Both the position numbers and the translations under genes were made by a program. Positions 44,399 to 51,829 of a stretch of DNA of 62,763 nt are shown here, in pieces. Source of the DNA: Mycobacterium sp. shizuoka-1 (GTDB lineage: Bacteria > Actinomycetota > Actinomycetes > Mycobacteriales > Mycobacteriaceae); assembly GCF_002723835.1 (NCBI RefSeq), contig NZ_BEWG01000133.1:1-62763 (forward strand), written 5' to 3'. Below the pieces are notes generated by a model. That model had not been told where the DNA came from and searched no databases. It worked only from the letters and a program-made list of their open reading frames with translations. The number at the start of each line of letters is the position of its first letter. Position 1 is the stretch's first letter.

Positions 44399-44881
44399 TC
44401 AGGCGGCTGAGTTCGGCCACTCGGCACGTCGTCCCAGGACGGGTTGCCGACGACGTCCATGGCCCCACCCCGGGGCCCACGGGAATCGTCCCCGTTCGTC
44501 AGCCCACACCAATTGCAATGCAGGGAAATTGCGACCGAAGAGCTCGACGGCGAATCTCATATGGACGTCCGGGTGCTCCACCTGGGCCACCTCGATGAGA
44601 AACCGGTCTTCGAAGTCGATGTGCATGGCCGGTGCGAGCTCGACGCCGTCGTCGACGATCATGTGTGCGATCGAGTTGAGCACTCGGCAGGAGACGTCGG
44701 CGGACAGCCCGGTCATCAACAGTTCTGGAAGACCGCGGCTGTGCAGCCCAACCGTGTACGCCAACGGTCGCTTGTCACTCTCGACGTATTGAACAGCCCA
44801 GCCGTGGTCCTGAATTGTCGCGCGCAGGTGGTCCAGGTACTCCTCTGCGGTGCCGTCCGGGTTGTCGCATTTCCAGCACAT
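44399..44881 (-). CDS. DUF4262 protein
   Basis: A 160-residue protein of unknown function. MCWKCDNPDGTAEEYLDHL near the start contains a CxxC pair, followed by VGLHSRGLPELLMTGL, the hallmark of DUF4262. The C-terminal half includes ERFLIEV-type strands and a VWADERGRFPWAPGWGHG motif conserved in such proteins. The ATG at 44881 is preceded by AAAGGGG. It stands between the sulfatase and a MerR gene, with no clear functional link. Confidence 0.7.
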   Translation of the reverse strand: MCWKCDNPDGTAEEYLDHLRATIQDHGWAVQYVESDKRPLAYTVGLHSRGLPELLMTGLSADVSCRVLNSIAHMIVDDGVELAPAMHIDFEDRFLIEVAQVEHPDVHMRFAVELFGRNFPALQLVWADERGRFPWAPGWGHGRRRQPVLGRRAEWPNSAA

Positions 44882-44974
44882 CGCGGCCCCTTTCGTTGTG
44901 GATGCAGCCAGCATGCGCGCACCCTCCGACATGTTTGCGACGGCTCGTCCACATCCCGCGGAAGACGTCGACCA

Positions 44975-44992
44975 CAGCCCATCCGAGGGCTG
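44975..44992 (-). terminator. Hairpin directly after the merR-like gene
   Basis: CAGCCC-ATCCGA-GGGCTG has a perfect 6-base stem and lies 3 bases beyond the stop of the MerR gene on the minus strand. No U-tract follows, as often in mycobacteria. Confidence 0.45.
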
Positions 44993-44995
44993 CTG

Positions 44996-45823
44996 TCATT
45001 CTGGCGGTGCAGTGGTGCTGAAGATCGGCCAACAGATTTCTGTGGCGGTGAACGCTGTTGGATCCGACGGCGTGCCGCCGAGGTAATGTTCGCGGATCGG
45101 CCCTTGGTCGCTGATCAGATGCTCGTTCGCGTATATGCCCAGGGCGCCGTAACTGCGGTCGATGCCCTCATCGTGACCGCCGAGGTGCGTGAGCACGGCG
45201 TATCCGGCCTTGGGTAGGACCTCGGCGCGGACGCCCTCCGGCGGGTCCGCGAGTGCCGGCGCAGGCACGAATAGGGTTGCTTTGCCCTGTGATTCGAGGA
45301 ATACCGATCTTTCGTAAAGACCCCCGACGACCGCCGGCGGAGCGGCTCCTGCGGTGGCAGCGGCGTCCAGCAGTTGACCCAGGGTCGCCCCGAACCAGTC
45401 GTCAATCTCGGCAACCTCGATGGTGGCGCCGATGGACCAGACGGCGAGCGCCGGCTCTTGGCGCACTTCCACGTGGGCGGGGGTGCGCACAGGGGAAAGT
45501 AGCTCGCGCAGGGCGCCAACGGTGTCACGCGTTTGTTGCAGCTGCACCTCCATCTGTTCGAGATGAGTCGTGATGATCTCGGTGCGGGCCGCGGCGTCGT
45601 CTGTGCTCAGTAGCGCCTTGATGTCGGGAATGGACATGCCGAGGGATCGGAACCGGCGAATGATGTGCGCATGATCGACCTGGCTGGTGTCGTAGAAGCG
45701 GTAACCGGTGTGGGAGTCGACGTGAGCCGGTTCGAGGATGCCGATGTCGTGGTAGTGCCGGAGCGCCTTGCGGCTCAGGCTGGTCATCACGGCGAAGTCG
45801 CCGATCGAGACTCGTGCGCCCAT
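44996..45823 (-). CDS. MerR-family regulator with GyrI-like effector domain
   Basis: A 275-residue regulator. The MerR winged helix (about 1-72) begins ISIGDFAVMTSLSRKALRHYHDIGIL, and the dimerisation helix follows to about residue 110. The C-terminal GyrI/AraC effector-binding type domain (about 115-275) resembles BmrR-type ligand sensors. The ATG at 45823 is preceded by GAGGAGGAC. It is divergent from an NTF2-like/SDR operon; two matching MerR-type operators lie between them, one for each direction. A hydrophobic small molecule is the likely effector. Confidence 0.85.
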   Translation of the reverse strand: MGARVSIGDFAVMTSLSRKALRHYHDIGILEPAHVDSHTGYRFYDTSQVDHAHIIRRFRSLGMSIPDIKALLSTDDAAARTEIITTHLEQMEVQLQQTRDTVGALRELLSPVRTPAHVEVRQEPALAVWSIGATIEVAEIDDWFGATLGQLLDAAATAGAAPPAVVGGLYERSVFLESQGKATLFVPAPALADPPEGVRAEVLPKAGYAVLTHLGGHDEGIDRSYGALGIYANEHLISDQGPIREHYLGGTPSDPTAFTATEICWPIFSTTAPPE

Positions 45824-45876
45824 GGCGTCCTCCTCTGCTTTCCGCCGCCTGCGTCAGGGGTGACGCCATCCTGCAG

Positions 45877-45899
45877 TCTCCCCCTAGGGCAAGGTCAAC
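45877..45899 (-). promoter_or_regulatory. MerR-type promoter/operator for the merR-like gene
   Basis: On the minus strand, TTGACC (-35 at 45898-45893) is followed by a dyad CCTTGCCC-TA-GGGGGAG (45894-45877). A -10-like CAGGAT lies after a 19-base spacer (45873-45868). The long spacer filled by the dyad is the mark of MerR-activated promoters, and the half-sites match the forward operator at 45914-45935. Confidence 0.55.
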
Positions 45900-45913
45900 A
45901 GTGCGGCGTGAGG

Positions 45914-45944
45914 TTGACTTTCCCCTTGGGGGAAGCCCCACCCT
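45914..45944 (+). promoter_or_regulatory. MerR-type promoter/operator for the NTF2-like/SDR operon
   Basis: TTGACT (-35, 45914-45919) precedes CTTTCCCC-TT-GGGGGAAG (45918-45935), a dyad with one mismatch. After a 19-base spacer the -10 would be CACCCT (45939-45944), whose second and sixth positions fit nAnnnT. The expected transcription start falls on the ATG at 45951, so the message would be leaderless. Confidence 0.55.
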
Positions 45945-45950
45945 GGCGTC

Positions 45951-46289
45951 ATGACCACAGAATGGGATGCACTCCCGGACACCATCAAGACGTTCATGAC
46001 CGCCCTCGACGGCCGTGCGGTGGATCAAGCGCTGGCCACACTCACCGCGGGTGCCACCGTGACCGACGAAGGCCACGACTACACCGGCCATGACGACATC
46101 GGATCCTGGATCGCGACCGCGGGCAGCGAATACACCTACACCACCGAGTTCACCGGCGCGACGACGACCGCCGCCGGCGTCGACGTCGGGCAGCACCTGG
46201 AAGGCGACTTCCCGGGCGGGGTCGCCGACCTGCACTACCGCTTCACGCTCGACGGCGCGCTGATCAGCCGGTTGGTGATCGAGCCATGA
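45951..46289 (+). CDS. NTF2-fold / SnoaL-like protein
   Basis: A 112-residue protein. The N-terminal helix (WDALPDTIKTFMTALDGR) followed by LATLTAGATVTDEGHDYTGHDDI is the usual entry to the NTF2 cone fold. It is the first gene of a two-gene operon with an SDR, joined by an ATGA overlap, under the divergent MerR. The ATG at 45951 has no ribosome site and the promoter geometry places the start of transcription there. It may isomerise, hydrolyse or bind a small hydrophobic compound. Confidence 0.72.
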   Translation: MTTEWDALPDTIKTFMTALDGRAVDQALATLTAGATVTDEGHDYTGHDDIGSWIATAGSEYTYTTEFTGATTTAAGVDVGQHLEGDFPGGVADLHYRFTLDGALISRLVIEP

Positions 46290-47125
46290 GCAGGAGCTGG
46301 TTTATCACCGGCGGCACGCCCGGCGGCTTCGGGGTGGCGTTCGCCGAGGCGGCGCTGGAGACGGGTGACCGCGTGACGCTCACCTCCCGGCGCCCGCACG
46401 AGCTGGCGGCGTGGGCCGAGCAGTACGGGGACCGCGTTCTCGTCGTGCCGCTCGAACTCACCGACTCCGCCCAGGTGCATCGTGCGGTGCATACGGCCGA
46501 GGAGCGCTTCGGCGGCATCGACGTGCTGGTCAACAATGCCGGCCGTGGCTGGTACGGATCGATCGAGGGGATGGACGAGTCCTCGCTGCGGGCGATGTTC
46601 GAACTGAACTTCTTCGCGGTGCTGTCGGTGACGCGCGCGGTGTTGCCGGGCATGCGGGCCCGCGGAAACGGGTGGATCGTCAACGTGTCCTCGGTGGCCG
46701 GGCTCGTGTCGGCGCCCGGATTCGGCTACTACAGTGCGACGAAGTTCGCCATCGAAGCCGTCACCGATGCACTGCGCGACGAGGTCGCCGGTCAGGGCAT
46801 CTCCGTGTTGTCTGTCGAGCCGGGAGCATTCCGCACGAATGCCTACGCCGGCTTCGCGAACGAGCCGGTAGCGGAGGCGATTCCGGACTATCACGAGATG
46901 CTGGAGCGGGTCCGCGCCGCCTTCGTCGCGATGGACGGGGTGCAGCCCGGCGATCCGAGCCGCGGTGCCCGTGCGGTGATCGCGGCGATGGCTCAAGATC
47001 CGCCGCCCCGCCGGCTGGTCCTGGGCAATAGTGGTTTTGATGCCGTGACCGACACACTAGAAGGGGCGTTGGCAGACATCCGGGCGAACGAACCGCTCTC
47101 TCGTGGTGTGGATTTCCCCGCGTAG
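46286..47125 (+). CDS. Short-chain dehydrogenase/reductase
   Basis: A 279-residue classical SDR. TGGTPGGFG (cofactor), NNAGRGWYGS, VSSVAG (Ser) and YYSATK (Tyr, Lys) are all present; an unusually long C-terminal region follows the active site. Coupled by ATGA to the NTF2-like gene and probably regulated by the MerR protein. NTF2-like protein plus SDR is a frequent pair for small-molecule detoxification; the substrate is not determined. Confidence 0.87.
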   Translation: MSRSWFITGGTPGGFGVAFAEAALETGDRVTLTSRRPHELAAWAEQYGDRVLVVPLELTDSAQVHRAVHTAEERFGGIDVLVNNAGRGWYGSIEGMDESSLRAMFELNFFAVLSVTRAVLPGMRARGNGWIVNVSSVAGLVSAPGFGYYSATKFAIEAVTDALRDEVAGQGISVLSVEPGAFRTNAYAGFANEPVAEAIPDYHEMLERVRAAFVAMDGVQPGDPSRGARAVIAAMAQDPPPRRLVLGNSGFDAVTDTLEGALADIRANEPLSRGVDFPA

Positions 47126-47207
47126 CGAGCGAACTTCGCGGCATGAGTTTCGACCACTCGACAGGGCCTGACTAACTGGGCAGCTCCACCAGGGTGGACA
47201 CTATGGC

Positions 47208-47759
47208 GTGGCCCTTTCTGCAACAGTGTTCAAAGTCGAGCTTGGCGTCTCCGATGTCGATCACGGTTACTACGCCGACCACCCGTTGACCATGGCCCGC
47301 CATCCCAGTGAGACCGACGAGCGGATGGTGGTGCGGTTGTTGGCGTTTGGGCTGCGCGCGCACCGTCTCGGTGACGTCGACGGCGAGTTGGCGTTTGGGG
47401 CGGGCTTGTCCACCCCTGGCGTACCGGACTTGCGGCTCGCCGACTACACGGGCCGGATCCTGGAGTGGATAAACGTCGGCCAGCCCGATGAACGCGCCTT
47501 GGGTAAGGCAGCCAGCCAGGCCGACCAGGTGCTGCTGTTCCCGTTCGCCTCCGGCACGGCCACCTGGTGGCGCACTGTGGGACCCAAGGTGGCGGGGCTG
47601 GCCAACCTGTCGGTGGTCCAGATACCGCACGCACCGGTGCAGCAACTGGCCCAGAGTGTCGATCGACGGGTCTCGGCGCAGGTGATGGTGATGGAGGGTC
47701 AGGTGACGATGACCGTGGGCGGTGTCGACGTCACCTTCACGCCTGAGCCATTGAAGTGA
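47208..47759 (+). CDS. YaeQ-family protein
   Basis: A 183-residue protein with the complete YaeQ signature: VFKVELGVSDVDHGYYADHPLTMARHPSETDERMVVRLLAF at the N-terminus. YaeQ has a restriction-endonuclease-like fold without a proven nuclease activity. GTG start at 47208, since the ATG at 47203 is out of frame. It ends 105 bases from the convergent TetR gene. Confidence 0.85.
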   Translation: MALSATVFKVELGVSDVDHGYYADHPLTMARHPSETDERMVVRLLAFGLRAHRLGDVDGELAFGAGLSTPGVPDLRLADYTGRILEWINVGQPDERALGKAASQADQVLLFPFASGTATWWRTVGPKVAGLANLSVVQIPHAPVQQLAQSVDRRVSAQVMVMEGQVTMTVGGVDVTFTPEPLK

Positions 47760-47767
47760 AGGCCTGG

Positions 47768-47783
47768 GTGTGGCTCCTCACAC
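47768..47783 (+). terminator. Weak intrinsic terminator after the YaeQ gene
   Basis: GTGTG-GCTCCT-CACAC, a 5-base stem, is followed by TTCATTT on the plus strand, 8 bases after the YaeQ stop. Short stem and mixed T-tract make it a weak candidate. Confidence 0.3.
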
Positions 47784-47864
47784 TTCATTTCGGAACGATG
47801 CCCAGCTGACGACCGGTCGGTACTCGCCGCCGGCATCGTTACGTGGACTGATCAAACCGATTCG

Positions 47865-48458
47865 TTAATCATTCGCCGGCAGCAGCGTTGACGCGATCGT
47901 GGCGAGTGCTTTCACCGCGGATACGGCATCGCGCTGATACTGCGCTTGCACGATGGCGCCGTCGATCGCCAGGCCGAGCGCTTGTGCCGTACGTGTGCGG
48001 CCCGCACCGGGCGGAAGTGTCGCCTTGATGGCCGCGACCATATCCGCCTTATGCCTCGCCGTGATGTCGTGGACGACAGGCAGATCAGCGCCAATCTCGT
48101 TGACGCTGTTGATGAACGCGCATCCGCGAAACGAGTCCGAGGTCAGCCATTCTTCGATCGCCGATACCACCGCCGGCCGGCGGCGATTGCCCGCAGCATG
48201 GCGATCGAGCGCGTCGACGAACCAGTCCATCCAGCGCCGGTGCCGCAAGTCCAAGAACGCCAGAATGAGCGCGTCTTTACTGGGAAAGTGACGATAGAAC
48301 GTCACCTTGGTGACACCGGCTTCGGCTATCACCTTGTCGACGCCCGTGGCGCGAATTCCCTCGCGATAGAAGAGCCGGTACGCGGTGGCCAGTATCCGTT
48401 CCCGGGCCGGGAGGTTCGGCACGTCGATCTGCGGATCCAGAGTCTGGGCGATGCTCAC
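47865..48458 (-). CDS. TetR-family transcriptional regulator
   Basis: About 197 residues. The HTH (about residues 18-65) is ARERILATAYRLFYREGIRATGVDKVIAEAGVTKVTFYRHFPSKD in three parts, a canonical TetR domain; a TetR_C-type helical domain follows. The GTG at 48458 is chosen over 48485 because an operator half-site (48468-48485) lies in the region between them. Three palindromic sites stand upstream. It is divergent from the DUF1348 gene at 48624 and almost certainly represses it and itself. Confidence 0.85.
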   Translation of the reverse strand: MSIAQTLDPQIDVPNLPARERILATAYRLFYREGIRATGVDKVIAEAGVTKVTFYRHFPSKDALILAFLDLRHRRWMDWFVDALDRHAAGNRRRPAVVSAIEEWLTSDSFRGCAFINSVNEIGADLPVVHDITARHKADMVAAIKATLPPGAGRTRTAQALGLAIDGAIVQAQYQRDAVSAVKALATIASTLLPAND

Positions 48459-48467
48459 ACCATCATC

Positions 48468-48562
48468 GTAGACAACTCTGTCCACTCGTGGACTGCCCCA
48501 TGTGGACAGCTCTGTCTACATGCACTACCGTGTCGTCTATGTAGACAGCTCTGTCTACATAG
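48468..48562. promoter_or_regulatory. Three tandem TetR operator palindromes
   Basis: Site 1 (48468-48485) is GTAGACAA-CT-CTGTCCAC with mismatches; site 2 (48499-48522) is CATGTGGACAG-CT-CTGTCTACATG with one mismatched pair; site 3 (48537-48562) is a perfect dyad with 12-base arms CTATGTAGACAG and CTGTCTACATAG around CT. Centers are 34 and 39 bases apart. All share the core GACAG-CT-CTGTC. They lie between the TetR start and the DUF1348 gene. Confidence 0.75.
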
Positions 48563-48623
48563 GTCCGGGGCTTCGACGCCGGCCTCAGCGACCGATCCGC
48601 TCTCCGACAGAAAGACAACGACG

Positions 48624-49112
48624 ATGACCACGACTTCTGCAATCGACGTGAAACCTCCAGTTCCGCCGTTCACTGACGAGACAGCTGCACTGAAGGCCCG
48701 GCTGGCTGAAGACGCCTGGAATAGCCGCGACCCCCAGCGCGTAGCGCAGGGCTATTCGGCCGACAGCGTCTGGCGCAACCGCTCGGTGTTCGTGACAGGC
48801 CGTGCACAGATCATCGAATTCTTGAGCGACAAGTGGGACCGTGAACACGAGTACCGCCTCATCAAGGAACTGTGGGCACACAGCGAAGACCGCATTGCGG
48901 TTCGCTTCGCCTACGAGTACCACGACAACTCAGGTCAGTGGTTCCGCGCCTACGGCAACGAGAATTGGCTATACAACGAGCACGGCCTGATGACACACCG
49001 GCACGCCAGCATCAACGATGTGCGGATCGAGGAAGGACAACGCAAGTTCTTCTGGGACACGAATGCGCCACGGCCAGCGGATCATCCGAGCTTGTCTGAA
49101 CTCGGCCTGTGA
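48624..49112 (+). CDS. DUF1348 / SnoaL-like protein
   Basis: A 162-residue protein. AEDAWNSRDPQRVAQGYSADSVWRNR, GRAQIIEFLSDKW and the C-terminal NDVRIEEGQRKFFWD...DHPSLSELGL are the DUF1348 signature, an NTF2-fold family of unknown function, often found next to TetR regulators. It is divergent from a TetR gene with three operators upstream. A long in-frame upstream extension lies over the operators and TetR gene and is rejected. Possible role in detoxification or secondary metabolism is inference. Confidence 0.82.
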   Translation: MTTTSAIDVKPPVPPFTDETAALKARLAEDAWNSRDPQRVAQGYSADSVWRNRSVFVTGRAQIIEFLSDKWDREHEYRLIKELWAHSEDRIAVRFAYEYHDNSGQWFRAYGNENWLYNEHGLMTHRHASINDVRIEEGQRKFFWDTNAPRPADHPSLSELGL

Positions 49113-49204
49113 CATTCACGTCTCGTCCCCGCGGCGCGCCGTGCTGCCTGTGACTTCTCTACGCCATATCAGCGCGTCAGTAGACGTGGGTCTAGCGTGG
49201 TGCA

Positions 49205-49555
49205 ATGGGTTTGTTCAGCCACGAGGAATTCCCGGACCCGGCCGACAGTGGTGGGGTTGTCGAGCGGGCTCGCCGTGCTCAGGTCGACGAGTACGGGGTG
49301 GACGAGCCTGTGGTGGTGGGGCCGGGGTCGACGCCTGAGGATGGCTCGTGCGGTCAGTTCGCTGTGCAGTTTCACGTGTCTACGTCAACGCTGCTCGGGC
49401 TGAAACGTATTGCGGACGTTCGTGGGGTGAGCGTGCCCGAGGTATGCCGACAGGTGATCGGTGTGTTTGTTGCCCAGCAGGAGGGTGAGCTGAGTGCATT
49501 GCTCGCTGCCGAGGCCGAGGCCGCTGACTACCGGCCTAGTTTGGGAGAGGCGTAG
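49205..49555 (+). CDS. Small protein with a ribbon-helix-helix-like C-terminal region
   Basis: A 116-residue protein. The acidic, glycine/proline-rich N-terminal 50 residues give way to CGQFAVQFHVSTSTLLGL, KRIADVRGVSVPEV and CRQVIGVFVAQQEGEL, a strand-helix-helix pattern that resembles RHH (Arc/MetJ) DNA-binding proteins such as antitoxins. No toxin partner adjoins. It is a candidate orphan antitoxin or small regulator. The ATG at 49205 is ten bases downstream of a TAGAC-GTGG-GTCTA dyad. I rate the coding call higher than the functional guess. Confidence 0.55.
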   Translation: MGLFSHEEFPDPADSGGVVERARRAQVDEYGVDEPVVVGPGSTPEDGSCGQFAVQFHVSTSTLLGLKRIADVRGVSVPEVCRQVIGVFVAQQEGELSALLAAEAEAADYRPSLGEA

Positions 49556-49603
49556 TCGGGCCGAATTGCGCACTGGCACATCAGGTTCCCTCCGGACCGG
49601 TTT

Positions 49604-50590
49604 TCAGCGCCGCGGTGCATCGGCCATCTGTGGTGCTGGTTGTAGGGGTCGCGAGCCGAGCGCTCGGCGGTACTGGGTGGGAGTGGTGCCCACGATGGTC
49701 TTGAATCGTGAACGCAGGTTGGTTGCCGATCCCAGGCCTGACTGCGTGGCGATGCGGTCGACGGAGTTGTCGGTGGTCTCAAGGAGTCGTTGCGCCGCGC
49801 GGACCCGCGCCTTGGCCAGCCAGGTGCTGGGTGACACGCCGAGCTCGTCGACGAAGCGCCGATGCAGGGTGCGTGGGCTGACCATGGCATGGGCGGCGAT
49901 ATCGGCGACACTGATCGGCAGGTGCGCGTTGTGCTCGATCCACTCCAGGGTGGTGGACAGGGTGGTGTCGCCGACGGCGTCGTCGCGGATGAACTGAGCT
50001 TGGTTGGCTTCGCGGGTGAGCGGCATGACCGCGATGCGTGCGGCGTCCGCGGCGACGGCGCCGCCGTGATCGCGGGCAATCATGTGCAGGCACAGGTCGA
50101 TTCCGGCTGACGCTCCAGCCGAGGTCAGCACCTTCCCGTTGTCGACGAACAACACGTCGGCGCAGACCTCGACGCGGGGATAGGTGGCTCGAAGCAGGCC
50201 CGCCGCGCGCCAGTGCGTGGTCGCCCGTAGCCCGTCGAGGAGTCCCGTGGCAGCCAGGTCGAGGGCTCCCACGCAGATCGATGCGATCCGCGTCCCCCGT
50301 TCAGCGGCCGTGCGCACGGCGCGCGCAACAGGCTCCGGCAAGGGTGGGCTTCCGGCCGCACGGCCCGGGATGACGATGGTGTCCGCCCGTGCGAGCCGGA
50401 CGAGGCCATGGGGCACCGACAGCCCCAGCGCACCCGCGCCGACGTGCCGCTTAGGGCCGGCGACCGCAATGTCGTAGAGCTGCTCGCCGCTGCTCCCCCG
50501 GGCATGTCCGAACACCTCCAGCGGGGTCGCCAGATCGAAGGCGATAACTCCGTCGAGGGCCAGGACCACCACGGTGTGCACGAGAGCCAT
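49604..50590 (-). CDS. GlxA-family AraC regulator with DJ-1/PfpI domain
   Basis: A 328-residue regulator. The N-terminal DJ-1/PfpI domain (about 1-175) contains the elbow SICVGALDLAATGLLDG with the cysteine; it usually binds a ligand and is not an active enzyme in this family. The C-terminal AraC helix-turn-helix pair (about 215-315) includes HAMVSPRTLHRRFVDELG and SGLGSATNLRSRFKTIVG. It is divergent from a stand-alone DJ-1/PfpI gene at 50699 and probably controls it. Effector unknown. Confidence 0.88.
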   Translation of the reverse strand: MALVHTVVVLALDGVIAFDLATPLEVFGHARGSSGEQLYDIAVAGPKRHVGAGALGLSVPHGLVRLARADTIVIPGRAAGSPPLPEPVARAVRTAAERGTRIASICVGALDLAATGLLDGLRATTHWRAAGLLRATYPRVEVCADVLFVDNGKVLTSAGASAGIDLCLHMIARDHGGAVAADAARIAVMPLTREANQAQFIRDDAVGDTTLSTTLEWIEHNAHLPISVADIAAHAMVSPRTLHRRFVDELGVSPSTWLAKARVRAAQRLLETTDNSVDRIATQSGLGSATNLRSRFKTIVGTTPTQYRRALGSRPLQPAPQMADAPRR

Positions 50591-50698
50591 GGTCGCAGAG
50601 GTTCTGACCGATTTCTTGCGTTCAGGGTCTGATCAGCCACTGGTGGGCGGTGGTGGCACTGCCTAGCGTGTGAGCCTGGCCCTGACCCGAGGAGTGCG

Positions 50699-51352
50699 TT
50701 GTTAGCCCAGATCGTCTTGTTCGACGGTGTCGACCCGCTCGACGTCATCGCTCCGTTTGAAGTGCTCAGCGCGGGCTCGGATGCGCTCGACGGCGCACTC
50801 GACGTCCGCCTGGTCGGTGCCACCCAGACCGGGTTCATCACCACCGGCACCCGCGGCCTGCGACTTGAGGCCACTGACGTGCTCGACCCCGAAGCGCCCG
50901 GTGTCGTGATCGTCCCCGGCGCCTCGGGGCCGATCGAGGGCGACCCTGACGAGGTCGACACCATTCCGGTGCTCATCGCCCGAACCGTCGCCACCGAACT
51001 ACCGGACCTGATGCGTAGAGCCCTCGACGCTGACCGCACCCTGGTGGCCACCGTATGCGGTGGGTCGCTGGTGTTGGCCATGGCGGGCCTGCTGGAAGGG
51101 CGTACCGCGGTGACGCACCGCCTGGGCAACGAGATGCTCGAGGCGACCGGCACCACGGTGATCGACGCCCGAGTGGTCGACGACGGAGATCTCATCACCG
51201 CCGGCGGTGTCACCTCCGGTCTCGACCTTGCCCTATACCTGCTGGAGCGGATGTACGGACCGCGCATCGCCCACGCCGTCGAGCAGCTCTTCCAGTACGA
51301 GCGTCGCGGCACCGTGTGGCGCCATCACGGTCCCGCTCCACACCCGTTCTGA
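50699..51352 (+). CDS. DJ-1/PfpI-family protein
   Basis: A 217-residue protein of the DJ-1/ThiJ/PfpI superfamily. FDGVDPLDVIAPFEVL starts the fold, and the nucleophile elbow is TVCGGSLVLAMAGLLEG with Cys in the usual place, followed by VTHRLGNE. Related proteins are isonitrile hydratases, glyoxalases or amidase-like. TTG start at 50699 is supported by GAGGAG five bases upstream. It is followed 23 bases later by a small protein gene, and is divergent from a GlxA regulator whose own N-terminal domain is a paralog of it. Confidence 0.82.
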   Translation: MLAQIVLFDGVDPLDVIAPFEVLSAGSDALDGALDVRLVGATQTGFITTGTRGLRLEATDVLDPEAPGVVIVPGASGPIEGDPDEVDTIPVLIARTVATELPDLMRRALDADRTLVATVCGGSLVLAMAGLLEGRTAVTHRLGNEMLEATGTTVIDARVVDDGDLITAGGVTSGLDLALYLLERMYGPRIAHAVEQLFQYERRGTVWRHHGPAPHPF

Positions 51353-51375
51353 CCACCGTAGAAAAGGAAACTCCC

Positions 51376-51687
51376 GTGACCACGATCACCGGCACTTGGG
51401 CGCTCACCATGCGCACCCCGATCGGCCGCATTCATGCCGAGATGACCTTCACCGAAATCGACGGCGTACTCACCGGTGTCGCCGCGGGCGCCGCTGAAAC
51501 TGTTCCCCTGCAGGATCTTCGGGTGACGCAGACCGACGAGGGCGAGCGCGTCACCTGGAAACAATCGATCACCAAGCCACTGCGCTTGAACCTCGACTTC
51601 GACGTCATTGCCGTCGGTGACACCATGCACGGACACTCCCGCGCGGGCCGACTGCCCAAATCCACGGTCACGGGTGAACGCAGGTAG
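51376..51687 (+). CDS. Small beta-barrel-like protein of unknown function
   Basis: A 103-residue protein. GTWALTMRTPIGRIHAEMTF, DGVLTGVAAGAAETVPLQDL, WKQSITKPLRLNLDFDV and HGHSRAGRLPKSTVTGERR are successive beta-strand-like segments, as in calycin-like proteins with an internal ligand. I do not recognise a named family. GTG start at 51376 with AAAAGGAAA upstream. Second gene of the DJ-1 operon, so it may bind the substrate or product of that enzyme. Confidence 0.62.
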   Translation: MTTITGTWALTMRTPIGRIHAEMTFTEIDGVLTGVAAGAAETVPLQDLRVTQTDEGERVTWKQSITKPLRLNLDFDVIAVGDTMHGHSRAGRLPKSTVTGERR

Positions 51688-51802
51688 GTTCCTGCCGATG
51701 TAGGTTCTCGAACTTCATGTCTCGTAGCGGGTCATTGATCTGCGTCGAAGTGCCGTTCTCCGTCGATGTCCACACCCGGAATTCTCGCGTTCAAGTCCAC
51801 CC

Positions 51803-51816
51803 GGTTCCGGAGAACC
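51803..51816 (-). terminator. Short hairpin after the hydrolase-GNAT gene
   Basis: GGTTC-CGGA-GAACC, a 5-base stem, lies 14 bases past the stop of the hydrolase-GNAT gene on the minus strand. It may be a weak terminator; it lacks a U-tract. Confidence 0.3.
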
Positions 51817-51829
51817 AGGACCACCGGAC

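Noticed and set aside
47865..48485. TetR start at GTG 48485
   Set aside because: This would place operator site 1 inside the gene; GTG 48458 leaves the site outside.
49181..49194. TAGAC-GTGG-GTCTA before the RHH-like gene as another copy of the TetR operator
   Set aside because: Half-site spacing is 4 bases against 6 in the TetR sites, so it does not match them; it may still be a local operator.
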